Shown piece by piece: positions 12,001 through 23,700 of a stretch of DNA of 64,000 nt; position 1 is the first letter of the stretch; every line of letters begins with the position of its first letter. The translations under genes and the position numbers were made by a program. The notes under the pieces are model-generated. The model searched no databases. It had not been told where the DNA came from and worked only from the letters and a program-made list of their open reading frames with translations. Source of the DNA: Branchiostoma floridae (taxonomy: Eukaryota > Chordata > Leptocardii > Amphioxiformes > Branchiostomatidae); assembly GCF_000003815.2 (NCBI RefSeq), contig NC_049992.1, positions 8,368,920-8,432,919 on the forward strand. The letters run 5' to 3'.

Positions 12001-15000
12001 GGTCAGGTCACACATGTCTATATAGTATATAATTTTGTCAACAACAAAAAAATATTAGTCAGGTAACATTATACAATGTATTGTGTAGAATTCACTGGGC
12101 TGAAGTGGCCAAAAAGGCAGTAAGCCCCCTTTGCAATCTTGTAACTAGTTTATAGCTCAGACAGCTCATACAGCTACAGTCAAACCTGTCTATAGTGGCC
12201 ACTCAAGGGACTGGTCAAAATTGGCCACTATAGAGAGGTGGCCACTATAGAGAATATGCTAATTAATTGACCACAAGCAATAAGTTACACATGGTTTTAG
12301 TACCCAATGATCTTTATTCACATAATACAGTACTGTACATGTACTGCAATGATTTTTACACTATATGTATTAAGAAAACAAAAGCTATAAAAAGTTTTAA
12401 ATGTTCTACAGTTGATATTGTCTGAAGAGACCAGCATCGTCATCTTTCGTCTTGTATCCTTTGATACTTCGCCGTCCGTGTGTTCCCGCTCGCGTTCACA
12501 CGTCAGATTCGCCCATTATGCTAATGTGGTACTCACAAGAAAAGTCACGTCATTTTAGACTTATCTCTTAATAAATGTAAGAATAAAATCCATCATAGTC
12601 TGAAGTTCATATCATTTTCTCTTTGTAACAATTTATTTAGAAATTTTTGTGATGTGAATTAACCTAAGCGATAGTGTATTAGAACGTAACTTTAACACAA
12701 TTTACCTCCGTAATATTGGTGTCGTCTATTGACCTTATATGACCTCGTTTGTATGGGTAGCGCCAGTTTACGAAGTTTTGTTTTGAAAATAATTCAAAGA
12801 GGTTTTAAATCCGGCGTAGGGTGACGATACGGCCGCTGTATATGGCCGAACGCGTGCCGAAACATAGATCAGCGGTCCGCGTGGCCGTAATCGGCAGTGT
12901 TTTTGTACCTGCGGGACCGGAAATCGTGTGGCCGTGGCCGCGTTGGACAGGTGGCCGCTAAGCCTATCTCTTAATCATTACAAATCCAAGGGACCGACAA
13001 AAAGTGGCCACTATGGACAGGTGGCCGTTATGCAAAGGTGGCCGCTAATACAGGTTTGACTGTACTAGCTATGGGCCTGACTGAGTGAATGAGTGAGAAT
13101 GAAACAGTTACCCTGTAACTCTGCATTGGCCCCCACTGTTCTGAAGATCAGGTTACGTGACTGATAGAAGGACACCAGGATGTAGACAGCCAGGGGGACG
13201 ACAATCACAGAGACCACCACCACCAGTATCAGCCGCACCTAAATACCACACACACAAACACATGCTGTCTGTATAATGTCTCTATATTACATATTACCTC
13301 CCTTACACACACAAACACATGCTGTCTGTACAATGTCTCTATATTACATATTACCTCCCTTACACACACAAACATATGCTGTCTGTACAATGTATTAAAT
13401 TCTCTTACAATATTGCATTACTGACATCTTTGGTCTTACATATCTCATCCTTTAAACCACATGTTTGACTTAAGCCTCTATCAGGCTCTGTGGATCATAG
13501 GTCAAATAGTAGAAATTGGACAAAAAAAGGGAATATTGTACTAGGGGAGTCAGTTCTCGACCCACTATGGCCAGCCAACTCCCCAAGCACACTATTCCCT
13601 CTATTTGTCCAATTTCTACTCTTTGAACAACGATTTGCAGAGCCTGGTAGAGGCTAATTTTTGACAGCAAATTTGAGCATGTCAAAATTTTCACAAGGGA
13701 GTTCAAAATATCACACCTAGTAAAAAATGCGAAATATCCTCTTTGATGTCATACAGCCAAACTAGACAGTTATGGCAAGACAAGACATAAATGTGACATA
13801 GAACACTGCAAGTTTTGATTCAATGAAATTTTCAACATACCAACTTTACAGCATGTTCAGTGGGGTTATCCCATCTTGGCTTCTCTGCATAGTTGACAAT
13901 ACAATAGATGAGGACAATGACGTCTGCTATGATGAAGATGGCAACTTCATAAGGCCGCTCCCGCATCAAGCCATGGACAACGAAGATCAGGCATGCAACT
14001 GTTGGGAGAGAAAGTAAATCTTTTAATGCCTTGACAGGTAATGTGCCTTTGGCAGAACTCTTGTTGCGTTTGTTACATCCACACATCCTACCTTTCATGC
14101 AGTTAAATACTGCAAATGCAGAAATGTTTGCGATAGTTTTCTGTTGGGGTTTTTGCAGTGGCTGCTTCACCACAAACTCAAAGCCACCATAAACATTTTT
14201 CCATGACAGCATGTGACTACTGTATGTGGGGGGTATACACTTTAATCAAAACCACCACAAACACTCATTTTGCAGCTTCTACAAAATTAAATTCCTGCAA
14301 ACTTACAATCATACATTTACAGAAGTCTTCACCTATTGAGAGTAATGATTGGCATTTTAGAAAATACTTGCCTAAAATATATGCAAGAGCTCTGATTGGC
14401 TCATATCTAAACTTTAATGACATGGTGATAAGGTTCAAGCTCAATCTCATACATATTTGATACCTGACATAGGAAATGACACAAGGGCAAAACATTACAA
14501 TGGGGACATGTATATGGGACACACTATTCAGCAGGATGGTGATCGGAGGAGGAAAGCAGAGCTAGAATTGGATTGGATGGGTTTGTGTGTATGAACAAAG
14601 GCTATGACCCACCTGTGTTGATGATGAGGACCAATGCAAAAGTGAAGTCTGCAGTTGTCTTCTCGACACTGGTGAGTCTGTAGATGGTCAGCCCCAGGGT
14701 GGCTGCAAGGCCCAGGATGGTCAGAACCAGGAATAGTAACTCATGCTTCTCCAGAGAGCCACAGGACCTGGTCTGGGATGGGAGAGATCAGCAACAGCAA
14801 AACACTTTCAGCAACAGCAAAACACTATCAGTAACAGGGAAATGCTGTCAGCAAAAGGGAAATACTGTCAGTAACAGGGAAATGCTGTTAGCAAAAGGCT
14901 AGGAAAACATGGTTAGCACCAGCGAAAAGAAAACATATTAAACACTGGAGACAGGGAAACACATAGGGGAACATAGTCAGCACCAGGGACAGTGAAACAC

Positions 15001-16396
15001 AGTCAGGGACGGGGAAATACAGTCAGCACCAGGGACAGGGAAACACTGTCAGCACTAGGGACAGGGAAATACAGTCAGTACCAGGGACAGTGAAACACAG
15101 TCAGCATCAGGGACAGGGAAACGCAGTTAGCACCAGAAATGGGGAAATACAGTCAGCATCAGGGACAGGGAAATATAGTCAGGGACAGAGAAACAGTCAG
15201 CACCAGGGACAGGTGAGCATCCGTGCACATAATCACTCAAAACCACTGCAAACAAGAGCCCTGTCTTCAATATTGTGTTGCTTCAAACTCTTTCCCACTC
15301 CTTATCAAGACATCCCAATGAACTTAAACTAATTTACAGTACATGTATTATTTAATAACCCTATGACAGAAGGAAACATATAGAAAGCAATGACAAATTT
15401 GAAAGTGGATTTTTTTTCAATTCTTGCCAAAGTAATGGACTGAGATGAACATAATAGGAAAAAGAAAGTATTAAGAAAATGGTAATGTAAAAGAAAATAG
15501 CTGGAGTGAGTCTGCCACGATGGCTACAGTGACTCAGCAACCCTGAAATGTGCCTACTAGTAGTGGCTCCCATCTGTTCATGTAATCATGAGTGGGCAAT
15601 GTTTTCCTGGGTTTCTTGCTAATATTGTACTTTGTACTTTGCCTAACATTGACGTATGATGTACATTATGTTTTTGTGGCACAATGTATCGGTTACGTTA
15701 CAAAATCTAAGTTCTACACCATCATTCTTTAATTTCGCATTATACATATCATTTTAAAAGAAAATCAGACTTCGCAAAAGCATCCGAAACTCACACAATC
15801 TCCTGTTTGCCTCAGCAAGCCGAGGTTGTTATTGTATCTGACACAAGGTGGGCGGGGTACGTAAGATAAGGTCGGGCGCACCTGTTAGAGTAAACACCTG
15901 ACAAGTCCTAACCAAGAGTTTCTCCCCCTCAGCTACAGCACGTGGTGGTCTACTGTGACTTATCGTCACGTTTTCTACTTTGGATCGTTAGCTGTACCTC
16001 CGTTACGTTTATACTACTTTACATGAGCAAATAGAGAGACCCAGAACTTAGCAGAAAACCCCTTCCCCTCAACTCAGATTTTCACGTGACAGTTATGTAT
16101 ACGTGACCTGAAGCATGTACAAACGTACTTTACCTGTAAAAACAAGTAACTAGAGATGAGAGTAACATAGCAAAACAAATTGGCTCTAAACGTTCCAGAC
16201 AGTAATCGTACTGTAAATTGTTAGCTTACAATAAATCAGGACAATATCCACGCTATAATTTTGAGGGGGAAATGGAATCCCCTCGCTTCCTCACACTTAC
16301 CGGACCGATGGCAGTTTGTTGTGTCGCATGGCGCGGTTTGGTCAAATCACTGATAGTTCGCGGTCTCTCCTCGTTCTCTGACTCCGAATACATCAT
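9099..16396 (-). CDS. Seven-pass membrane protein of unrecognised family, complete, nine exons
   Basis: Exons on the minus strand: 16396-16301, 14772-14613, 13998-13841, 13238-13112, 12017-11959, 11505-11389, 11154-11068, 10062-9894, 9160-9099 (stop TAA). All junctions are GT-AG with matching phases and total 344 residues. A polar N-terminus (MMYSESENEERPRTISDL) precedes seven hydrophobic segments: LLFLVLTILGLAATLGLTIY, FTFALVLIINTVACLIFVV, VAIFIIADVIVLIYCIVNY, LILVVVVSVIVVPLAVYILV, DIIVLSVGTVFVLVWATLGY, VLVIIFLLLWWCEPAYIIY and AAAIACGIAACLVHSLVLMV. The tail is acidic and ends VVEEETRS. A membrane location follows from the hydrophobicity; no GPCR signature (DRY, NPxxY) is visible, and I do not recognise the family. 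Two adjacent ATGs start the frame; the second (16393) has A at -3 and may be the real start. Its introns hold a pogo-like element, MITEs, a LINE remnant and minisatellites. Confidence 0.85.
9490..9720 (+). mobile_element. LINE ORF2 3'-end remnant
   Basis: Plus-strand conceptual translation gives KRKRSRGRPKFTFIDNLRSD, a stop, and after a frame change EDRARWRTLSSLV. The GRPxxxFxDxLxxD and EDRxxWR pattern is typical of the C-terminus of non-LTR retrotransposon polyproteins. It is short, broken by stops and lies in the last intron of the membrane-protein gene. Confidence 0.6.
10190..10290. mobile_element. LINE 3' fragment (copy of family at 50.7 kb)
   Basis: The string from AGTGTAATATAACCAGCTGC to GAAGGGCGATTAAACC closely matches sequence at 50715-50790 that follows a recognisable LINE ORF2 end, and shorter pieces at 24577-24620 and 59745-59790. 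Shared core: GCTGGTGTGTTAC. Confidence 0.65.
12177..13062. mobile_element. pogo/Tigger-like non-autonomous DNA transposon, 886 bp
   Basis: Left end CAGTCAAACCTGT and right end ACAGGTTTGACTG are perfect inverted repeats flanked by TA. A CAGT..AAACCT terminus with TA duplication is the pogo/Tigger style of the Tc1/mariner superfamily. Subterminal GTGGCCACTATAGAGA repeats occur in both arms in opposite senses. No intact transposase is seen. It sits between membrane-protein exons 4 and 5. Confidence 0.75.
13248..13425. repeat. Minisatellite, about 62-bp unit, three copies
   Basis: The unit ACACACAAACAYATGCTGTC continuing with TGTAYAATGTCTCTATATTA repeats about 2.8 times immediately upstream (minus-strand sense) of membrane-protein exon 13238-13112. 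Confidence 0.9.
13473..13655. mobile_element. Foldback MITE, family also at 44.36 kb
   Basis: Arms AGCCTCTATCAGGCTCTG and CAGAGCCTGGTAGAGGCT are imperfect inverted repeats, with internal arms TAGAAATTGGACAAA and its complement. 44357-44490 has the same plan. Confidence 0.7.
14110..14322. mobile_element. Old MITE of the CTGTAAATG family
   Basis: Left end TACTGCAAATGCAGAAA and right end CATTTACAG resemble the better-preserved copy at 38990-39171. The interior has GTTTGCG / GCAAAC arm sequence. Diverged. Confidence 0.55.
14795..15215. repeat. Minisatellite with CAGCACCAGGGACAGGG core
   Basis: Units begin as CAGCAACAGCAAAACACT, pass through CAGTAACAGGGAAATGCT and become GTCAGCACCAGGGACAGGGA in roughly 28-base steps. 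It lies in the first intron of the membrane-protein gene. The core is shared with the array at 34135-34580. Confidence 0.9.
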
Positions 16397-16560
16397 GGGT
16401 GACTGATAAAAATATCACTGAGGGGTAAATATTTACAACAAACGAAGAAAACTGGCGCGATCGACTAACAAACTGCGTGATCACTTCTCAGTTTCGACTT
16501 CCGGGTCTGCATAGTCTCGTGCGATCTCGCGATGGTTGTGTCTACAAGCGAGAGTTCACT
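16397..16560 (-). promoter_or_regulatory. Probable TATA-less promoter of the membrane-protein gene
   Basis: Immediately 5' of the start codon, on the minus strand, the sequence is CpG-richer than its surroundings, with an ETS-type CTTCCGGG (plus-strand 16498) and TCTCGCGAT near 16530. No TATA box is visible. Placement is by position and motif only. Confidence 0.45.
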
Positions 16561-17276
16561 GTTGTCGAAAACTTTTATTTGACAACGGACAAACATTCCT
16601 TAACATATTGAGTAGTAAACGTCACTTCCTTTTCCCATGTTGACATGGTGAAGTACAAAGATCAACAGTTATCAATCAGGCTCTTGTATGACCTATTAAA
16701 TGGAGGGGTACATCGGTTTGACACAGAGAAGCAGTGCTAGCTCTGAGATGTATTGATTTAGTTCCCAACATCTGCTTGGAGACAAGCAATGACTCTGACA
16801 ACACCGGATATCCCAGGGGCAAGAATTAATAGGCTGTTTGGCTGCTGAGCGGTGTTACTATGCCATGATCCCAAAATAGCTGCAGCAAGGACTTCTCTGA
16901 TGTGATTCTCTAAAACAAAGGAACTTCTAAACAACATAGCCAAACTATAGAACTGATTAAGCTATCAATAACATCAACAATTAACATTACAGGTATCAAT
17001 ACATGCACAGCGGAATACTGCATTTGTATTCACGTATTTCTTAGCAATGAAACATGTTACATATGATCTACAGATACTTTATGTTTTTTCTTAATGTTAG
17101 TTTCATTGCTTCGTTTCTTCTCTCAATCGATAACTTTAGCCATCTATCTATTCATTTGTCCACCATCTAGTACATATCTACATGTAGTCTATCTATCTAA
17201 CAATCTATCTATCTGTCTGTCTTTCGTTCTTTCTTCCTCATGTTTTGCCTGTATGGTTCAGTCGTTCTGACTTCAA

Positions 17277-17394
17277 TAGCCTGGTATCCAGCCGTAATAT
17301 ATAGCTCCCGAGTCTCTTCTCTAGATCTCTTCTTCGTAATTGCGAAGAGGAGAGAAGAGACTCGGGAGCTATATTACGGCTGGATACCAGGCTA
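17277..17394. mobile_element. Foldback element, copy 1
   Basis: Arms starting TAGCCTGGTATCCAGCCGTA run about 50 bases and meet at a short loop; the other end is the complement ending GGCTA. Nearly perfect pairing. Copy 2 is at 18565-18677. Confidence 0.9.
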
Positions 17395-17956
17395 GTTCTG
17401 AATTGCATTTATTAGTGCTTCCTGCCTCTTCATCGCGGGCCCACTATTATCCACAGCAGACTTGAAGGCGCACTTCCGAATTGTTGTAGCAGTCTTTCCG
17501 GTGAACTACTCCGAAGTTATGGTATATTTAGCAACCCACAAAGGTGGAACATCCTTTTCGTGTTAATAATTGTTCCTTTTTCTTCTTTTCTTAATCCCAA
17601 CGGACGTAGAGCTCACTGCATCGGAAAGGCCATAGTTATATGACACATCGTTTTAAAATGGCACAATAACATTGTCCTCAAATCCTGTGGTCCTACCCTC
17701 TACCGGTATCATGTAGTACTGGTATTACGCTTAAGTGATCACCTGCATATCTGTCACACCTCACACAAGGTGTATCGTCTTGGGTTGGCTGTAAGTAAGT
17801 TAATGAGTGGCTAAAATCTTAAAATTTTCACATAAAGCTATCTTTACATCTGTTTCTATCTACAACTATGTATCTGTATATGTTAAGACTGACATGCATA
17901 TGTTGTTACGGGTATGGGGCTCACTATATGTGTAAGAGAACGTTCTCTCCCTAAAG

Positions 17957-18144
17957 GCGCGGTCAGATAGGTCGTGCGATCGTCATTCGATTTTGATGCC
18001 AAAGGATTTTCAAGCAGGCCAAAACGGCATTTTGTGTACCAAGACATGTACAGTTGAACTTTGCAGGAGACGTTCATGATTGTCTTTAAAAATGCCCGAA
18101 GCTATAGCGATCATACGACGATCGCACGGCCTATGTGACCGCGC
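17957..18144. mobile_element. MITE with about 28-bp inverted ends
   Basis: GCGCGGTCAGATAGGTCGTG on the left pairs with CACGGCCTATGTGACCGCGC on the right with two mismatches; the GCGATCGTC continuation also pairs. Flanks CTAAAG and TAAAAG suggest a short TAAA-type duplication. Confidence 0.7.
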
Positions 18145-18186
18145 TAAAAGAGATCGTGTGTGTCGAGACGAGAAGAGCCGACGACA

Positions 18187-18405
18187 GAAAATCTTCAAGC
18201 AGATATTGAGAGGAAGAATCGTTGTGTCACAGAATCGAGGAGAAAGACTTGCCTCCCAAGATGTGGTTTGAAGACGGTTTACGATAATACACAGTCGTAA
18301 AAAATCTTCAAGCAGATATTGACAGGAAAAATCGTTGTGTCACAGAATCAAGGAGACTTGCCTCCCAAGATGTGGTTAGAGGACGGTTTGCGATAATATA
18401 TGGTC
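18187..18405. repeat. Tandem duplication, 112-bp unit
   Basis: AAAATCTTCAAGCAGATATT to GACGGTTTRCGATAATA occurs twice head to tail with few differences. Confidence 0.9.
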
Positions 18406-18564
18406 GTTTTGATCCCAAGAAAACCTGAGGAAATTCGAGCCTATCTAGACTTTTCATTCAAACATCCTCCGACCATGACATTGCATTAGCTCCATGCGCC
18501 TGTGTGATATGGACATGTTCCCAGTACTGTCGCGGCACAGGAAACGCACTTTGTGATGCCGGAG

Positions 18565-18677
18565 TAGCCTGGTATCCAGCCGTAATATAGCTTCCGAGTC
18601 TCTTCTTTCCTCTCTGGTAATTTGCGAAGAGGAGAGAAGAGACTCGGGAGCTATAATTACGGCTGGATACCAGGCTA
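18565..18677. mobile_element. Foldback element, copy 2, with 9-bp target duplication
   Basis: Same arms as copy 1. ATGCCGGAG stands directly on both sides (18556-18564 and 18678-18686), a perfect 9-base target-site duplication, which is the length made by Mutator-like elements. Confidence 0.85.
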
Positions 18678-18849
18678 ATGCCGGAGCTTTCTTTTGCCTC
18701 AGGTTTGGAGAAGAGGGGTGTCAGTTTTCAGATAATTTTCTTTGTGTTACTAAGCTAAGGATGTTACGATTTCTTTTATTTTCACGAGCGACTTCTTAAC
18801 TTGTTAGTCTGTGACCAGAACCTCTGGTCGACAGACTTTTAGTTTTGTC

Positions 18850-19945
18850 TGGTTTTCGCGCGTTCGCAGCTGTATCTATATGTTCCCATTGTCTGAATTC
18901 TATGTGGTTTGGCAGGTCCTCTGTACTGAGGTAGACGATGATGCACGTGGATTTTTTTGGCAGCAGGTGGTTTTAATATGGATGTTATAAAAATAACACC
19001 CCTACAAAATGTTCATCTTCCGGTGTATTGGTCCAGATTCCCTGTATGTGGGTCATGCGGTAATTGATATTGTCAAGCAGATACGTGGTTTTATTTGATC
19101 GTCAAAGTTAAGTCGCGTTCGCACCTATAACTGCATGTTCCCGTTGTCGCATTTGTACGTTGTTTGGCAAGTCCTCTGCACTGAGGTTGACGATGATGCA
19201 CGTTGTTTTTTTCGCGGCTGCCGGTTTTATTATGGGTGTATAAAAATAACACCCCTACAATTTGTTCATCTTGCGGTGTTTTGGTCCAGGGCCGCTTTGT
19301 GTGAGCCTTGCCATAATGAAATATTGCAAGCAGATGCGTAATGTTTTCTTGTCGTCAAACGCGCGTTCGCACCTGTATCTGTAGTTTCCGTTGTCGCATA
19401 CGTTTGTGGTTTGGCAGGTTCTCTGCACAGTGTTAGACGATGACGCACGGTGTTTTTTTTGTCGCGCTAGTTTTTTTGCTTTTGGACAGACGGGGACAAT
19501 GTGGCACTGCACTCAAGTTTTTTGTAACTCAAGTTTTTTGTAACTTATATTAACAGTGCCACATACACGGTACAGACAGAAGGTAAAGGTAGTCTTTTAC
19601 CTCCCCGACCGAAGTCAGGTACCCATTTTTACCCCTAGTTGCTTTCAGTATGGATGTAATAATGTCAGATATCACCCCTTGTATTTGTACGTTTCACGAT
19701 GTATTGGTACAAGTCTGCTTGTTCAAGCAGATGCGTGATATGTACATCAATTTTACGCGCGTTTTCATCTGTATTTGCACATTTCCGTTGTCGTTTTATC
19801 ACGTTTACGCGTGGTTGTATTTGTATCTGTATGTGCTCTGTCTAAATCGTATGTGGTTTGGCAGGTCCGCTATGTACACTGAGGTTGTCGATGATGCACG
19901 TGGGTTTGTTTTGGCGGTGTATTTCGGTTCTGGACCGCTTTGACA
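18850..19945. repeat. Degenerate array of about 250-bp units
   Basis: CGCGTTCGCA, GTGGTTTGGCAGGTCCTCTG, GACGATGATGCACG, ATAAAAATAACACCCCTACA and CAAGCAGAT recur in order at about 250-base intervals starting near 18858, 19111 and 19361. A fourth diverged unit lies after a SINE-like insertion near 19500-19640. Confidence 0.85.
19500..19640. repeat. SINE-like fragment (same family as 33.7 kb)
   Basis: GGCACTGCACTCAAGTTT and GGTAAAGGTAGTC are shared with the body of the tRNA-headed SINE at 33676-33893. Confidence 0.55.
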
Positions 19946-20490
19946 GTTGTTCACCTTTCTCGAAATATGTTGGATATTTATTTTACCATTCACACAAGTT
20001 GCTCAAAATTCGTCAAAATCTGTGACCAGCTGTGACCAGCTGTACATGTTGTCAACAGCTGCGACCAGCTGGTCATGATATTACAAGCAAAATTACATAT
20101 ACCATCTATTTAACACCATGTTTAAATACATAAAGAATATAAGCAAACAACATGCACAAAGAACATAACAACCAACAAAATACCAAACCAACGTCACAGA
20201 CTATGTTACCTACGGTCACTTGTTTGTGTTTTAACCAGTCAGCTTTTATGTATTCTTTTGATCATGAGACCATATACATACTCCTGACATCATTTACCAT
20301 TGTTCCCTCACCCTTTCCATGGAACACGTCATGACAAATGTAGACACTATTTACCTCAGACCTAATTTACCTGAGTATGTTCTTCCGGTGACCCCGCGGT
20401 TCACCAAACCTACCCTGACCACCCCTACACCTTAATGATCTCGCCCGAAATCAGGTAAAATAATCTGCATGTCCCAAACAAAGAGGACAA

Positions 20491-20518
20491 TGATGTCATC
20501 CTATAGCGGCTATATAAA
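20491..20518 (+). promoter_or_regulatory. TATA box with upstream CRE/AP-1-like site, astacin gene promoter
   Basis: TATATAAA at 20511-20518, with TGATGTCA at 20491-20498, a CREB/ATF-like site. Both precede a candidate first exon by the expected 25-30 bases. Confidence 0.6.
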
Positions 20519-20540
20519 TCAGACCGGCGACTCGAGTCTT

Positions 20541-20707
20541 CAAACAACTTGAGGAACGGGACTAAAGAACGTCAGCATAATAGCTACACAAGATTTCTTT
20601 ACTACCGTCGACTTTTCACCTCGAGAGATAGAGAAGTTTAAGATCTGGGACTGCAACAACAAGTGTCTCCACCTGATTTATTTAGCCATTCTACAAACAG
20701 GGATAAG
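20541..20707 (+). other. Probable non-coding first exon (5' UTR) of the astacin gene
   Basis: The interval begins about 30 bases after the TATA box and ends at a good donor, ATAAG|gtgaga. It has no long open frame. The next plus-strand exon is the signal-peptide exon, whose acceptor is probably the CAG before 23769. The exact transcription start is inferred. Confidence 0.5.
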
Positions 20708-23700
20708 GTGAGAAACAAATGCTTTTCTTTCTTTCTTTGTTCACATAGAAAAATGTAAAAACTAATAGTAAGAATACAGGAGTTGTAACAAAATTTCCCC
20801 GCTGTGCCCCTAGGGCTTTGTGTGCGAAAACTTAAAAGCCGCTATAGCTGCAGGACGCTGGCGTGGCGACAAAGTTTGTGGCATTTTTCTGAGGTGTTGT
20901 CACATCAATCTGTTTGGCATTATCTTGGAGCCAGCATGGTGTAACTGTGCTATCTCAGATCAGCATACATTGGTATAACCAGGGGGCAGGTGCCATAGCC
21001 TGCAACAATACTGTTTGGCAGGCGTCTGGGGTGTAGTTACTAGTATGTTATAATTACCGATCATCTTGTATGGGAAAAGCGCGACAGTTTTATTGGTCAG
21101 GGGTTTGCGCCACTTAAACTTAGTAGAACTTTCTTTGCACGGTGAAAGTTGCTGACGAGAACTTATCACTAGGTTGTTACCTTAAGTTTTCCGCACATAA
21201 TGTCGCCGACTGTACTTGTATATGGGCTATAGTCACGTGTCCGGATATAGAAATTAAAGGATATAGGTGTACCCTTTCTTGGAACGACCCTTAAGAGAAC
21301 GTGAAGACAACAACACAGCGGGACGGTGTCTTAGAAACCTGCCAACAAAATCTTAATCCTGCTAGGTGACCACAGCTTTGATAAGTTGGAATTTTCTGCT
21401 GACGTTGCCAGGTTTTTGGCGCCCCTGCTTAAGTTAAATTAGGTAAAAGATCGACACCCACCCCCGTGTCGTATCTTCCGTCAAAACAGGATGACCTTAA
21501 TGCCGATTATACAATTACTTCGTACCTGGCGGAAACTCTCGAAGAACCGTCGCATTTACGCACATCCGGTCGGCATTCCGGCGGCCGTCGGGGAAATCTC
21601 ACCTGATTATTACAGGTCAAGTACCCCAACCTAGCTACTAGACAGTTGTAGAGACTGTTTCATAACTTTAGACAGGTAAAATCTAGGCCAAACTACAGTG
21701 TGTCAAATATATGATCGCAATTTTGAGCAATCTATTATTTACATGAAATGCCTTAATTTTAAGCAGAAATACCACGCTATCTTTTGAGGTCGACGTGAAT
21801 AAACACTATAGAAGACTCGCCAAACACCTCTGGCCAAACAAACAGATTGTTAATCCGTCAAACTTTGTGGCATTGTTCTGTCCTACCGTGACGTCACTCG
21901 CACAAGCCCCGCCCCCTCTCTGCGATTGGTCCTAAGTGTGTATGATCGTGGTTTTGAAGATTTTAAACACTGTTGGATCCCTTCACAAGTATTTATAATT
22001 GACATACTATACTTTTTTTCATTTTTGTATTGAATGTGCATTCAATGTGCACGTGTGAATTACATCTGCAGCCAAATTGGGCATAGACAGTTAAAATTAG
22101 AACAACATTTTGATTTTATTGTTTAGATAATATCAATAAAAGGTATAGATAATATTGATGAAAAGTCGTTGATATTGTAGTATCTTGATATGTCAGATTA
22201 CTAGAAGTATTCAAAACAGGCTAAGGAAAAAATAAGGAGGGACAGCATAACACTTGAACATTGTACTCAAGAGATGATCTTTGAGCTTAGGTATAAAGAA
22301 GCAAACAGACGACACTGTCAGTCATATGGTCTGGTCACAAACCTCAACTGCTCTGCGCACAGTTGTTCAAAACGACTTCCTGAGTGAGTGGGGTGGACTA
22401 TAGGACTACAGGGGTAAGCATGCAGTCTTTCGACATCCATTTAGGACGTACTTATCTTAGGAGATGTTTACGACAGCAGACGATAGAGAGTATTCTGTGG
22501 ACAGTTGTAGCTGTGTCGTACAGGATTTAGATCTCTTGGTGTCGGGAACGGTTCTTATAGATCCTACTCTGGTCGACTAGACTGTTGAATCGATGAAAAC
22601 CTTCCGTGGCAAAAGAACGTACGGTGAAGTTGACCGTGTCTTTCAGTCCGATACTTAGATAGTACTGTGTACTTTGTAAAGATTTTTCATGCTTTGCACA
22701 ACATTTGCAAGTGTTAGCCAGTCTGGTGTTAGCGTGGTTGGGTCAATACACACTGAGCAAAGTCTAACTTCTATACGAGTATGTTATCAATTGATAGCAT
22801 TGTCCTCATATGGAGGTCATGATTTCTCAATTTAATCTCTTTGGGGCTTGAAAACCCCGCCGTGAAGATGTTAATAATATGTCGGGGTACTTTTTGGCTT
22901 TTAAGAAAGATAATGCACTTATGGAAATGTTGTTTGACACAATAGAGAAGGGGTTCCAAAATGACGCACTGAAATGAATGTCCAACTCAATCTCATGCTG
23001 TTGTTACCTCCGAGAAACGAAAGTTTTGTAGTCGCTTGGTACATATGTATGCAGGGCTCGAAATACTGGGTGCATGTGCACCCAGGTGCACCCATAATTG
23101 GAGCTGTGCACCCAATTATTTTTTTGGGTTTATGTAGGTAAAGATATCAAAGTATACTAGCATTCATCATATTCTTGAAATCTAAGTGTTAGAAAGATAA
23201 TGAAAATGTCTGTCATTGTACTTGTTTAAGAATTTGATAGCATGTAAGTACTATGTTTTGTTATTAGGTTTTTCTGACATTCTACTTGAATTCAAGTGGT
23301 GCACCCAATTTTTTAAGCTAAATGCACCAGTGCACCTAGTCCCAAAAATGAATTTCGAGCCCTGGTATGTGAAGGTCGTTTACTAGTATGTCCACACTTC
23401 CGGTATTGACATTTGAATGTTAGTCACCTTCACACTAACATAAAGATTGAGTCAAAGTTGGTCAAACTTCAGTCATAAATGAGTCATGACAGAGATTTTA
23501 CAGAAGAGGCTACTTATTCATGTGGAGGTATTGTTTAAAGTCTGCATATTTATCTAATGCTGTTGGCTTGATACAGATCATTTGGGTTAAGAGAGATGTC
23601 GCTAGTCATACATTACATTTTACATTTTCATATTATGGTTGGTCGACACTTGTTATATATTACATGTTATCTCGTATATCTAACAGTAGAATAAATGAAG

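Larger units (their letters stand above)
16561..20490. other. Divergent intergenic region, repeat-rich
   Basis: No supported exon. It contains a CTAT-type microsatellite near 17150-17225, two near-identical palindromes (17277-17394, 18565-18677), a MITE at 17957-18144, a 112-base tandem duplication at 18187-18405 and a degenerate array of about 250-base units at 18850-19945. Confidence 0.7.

Noticed and set aside
14795-15215. CRISPR-like array
   Set aside because: Units are contiguous, diverged and without unique spacers; it is a eukaryotic intronic minisatellite.
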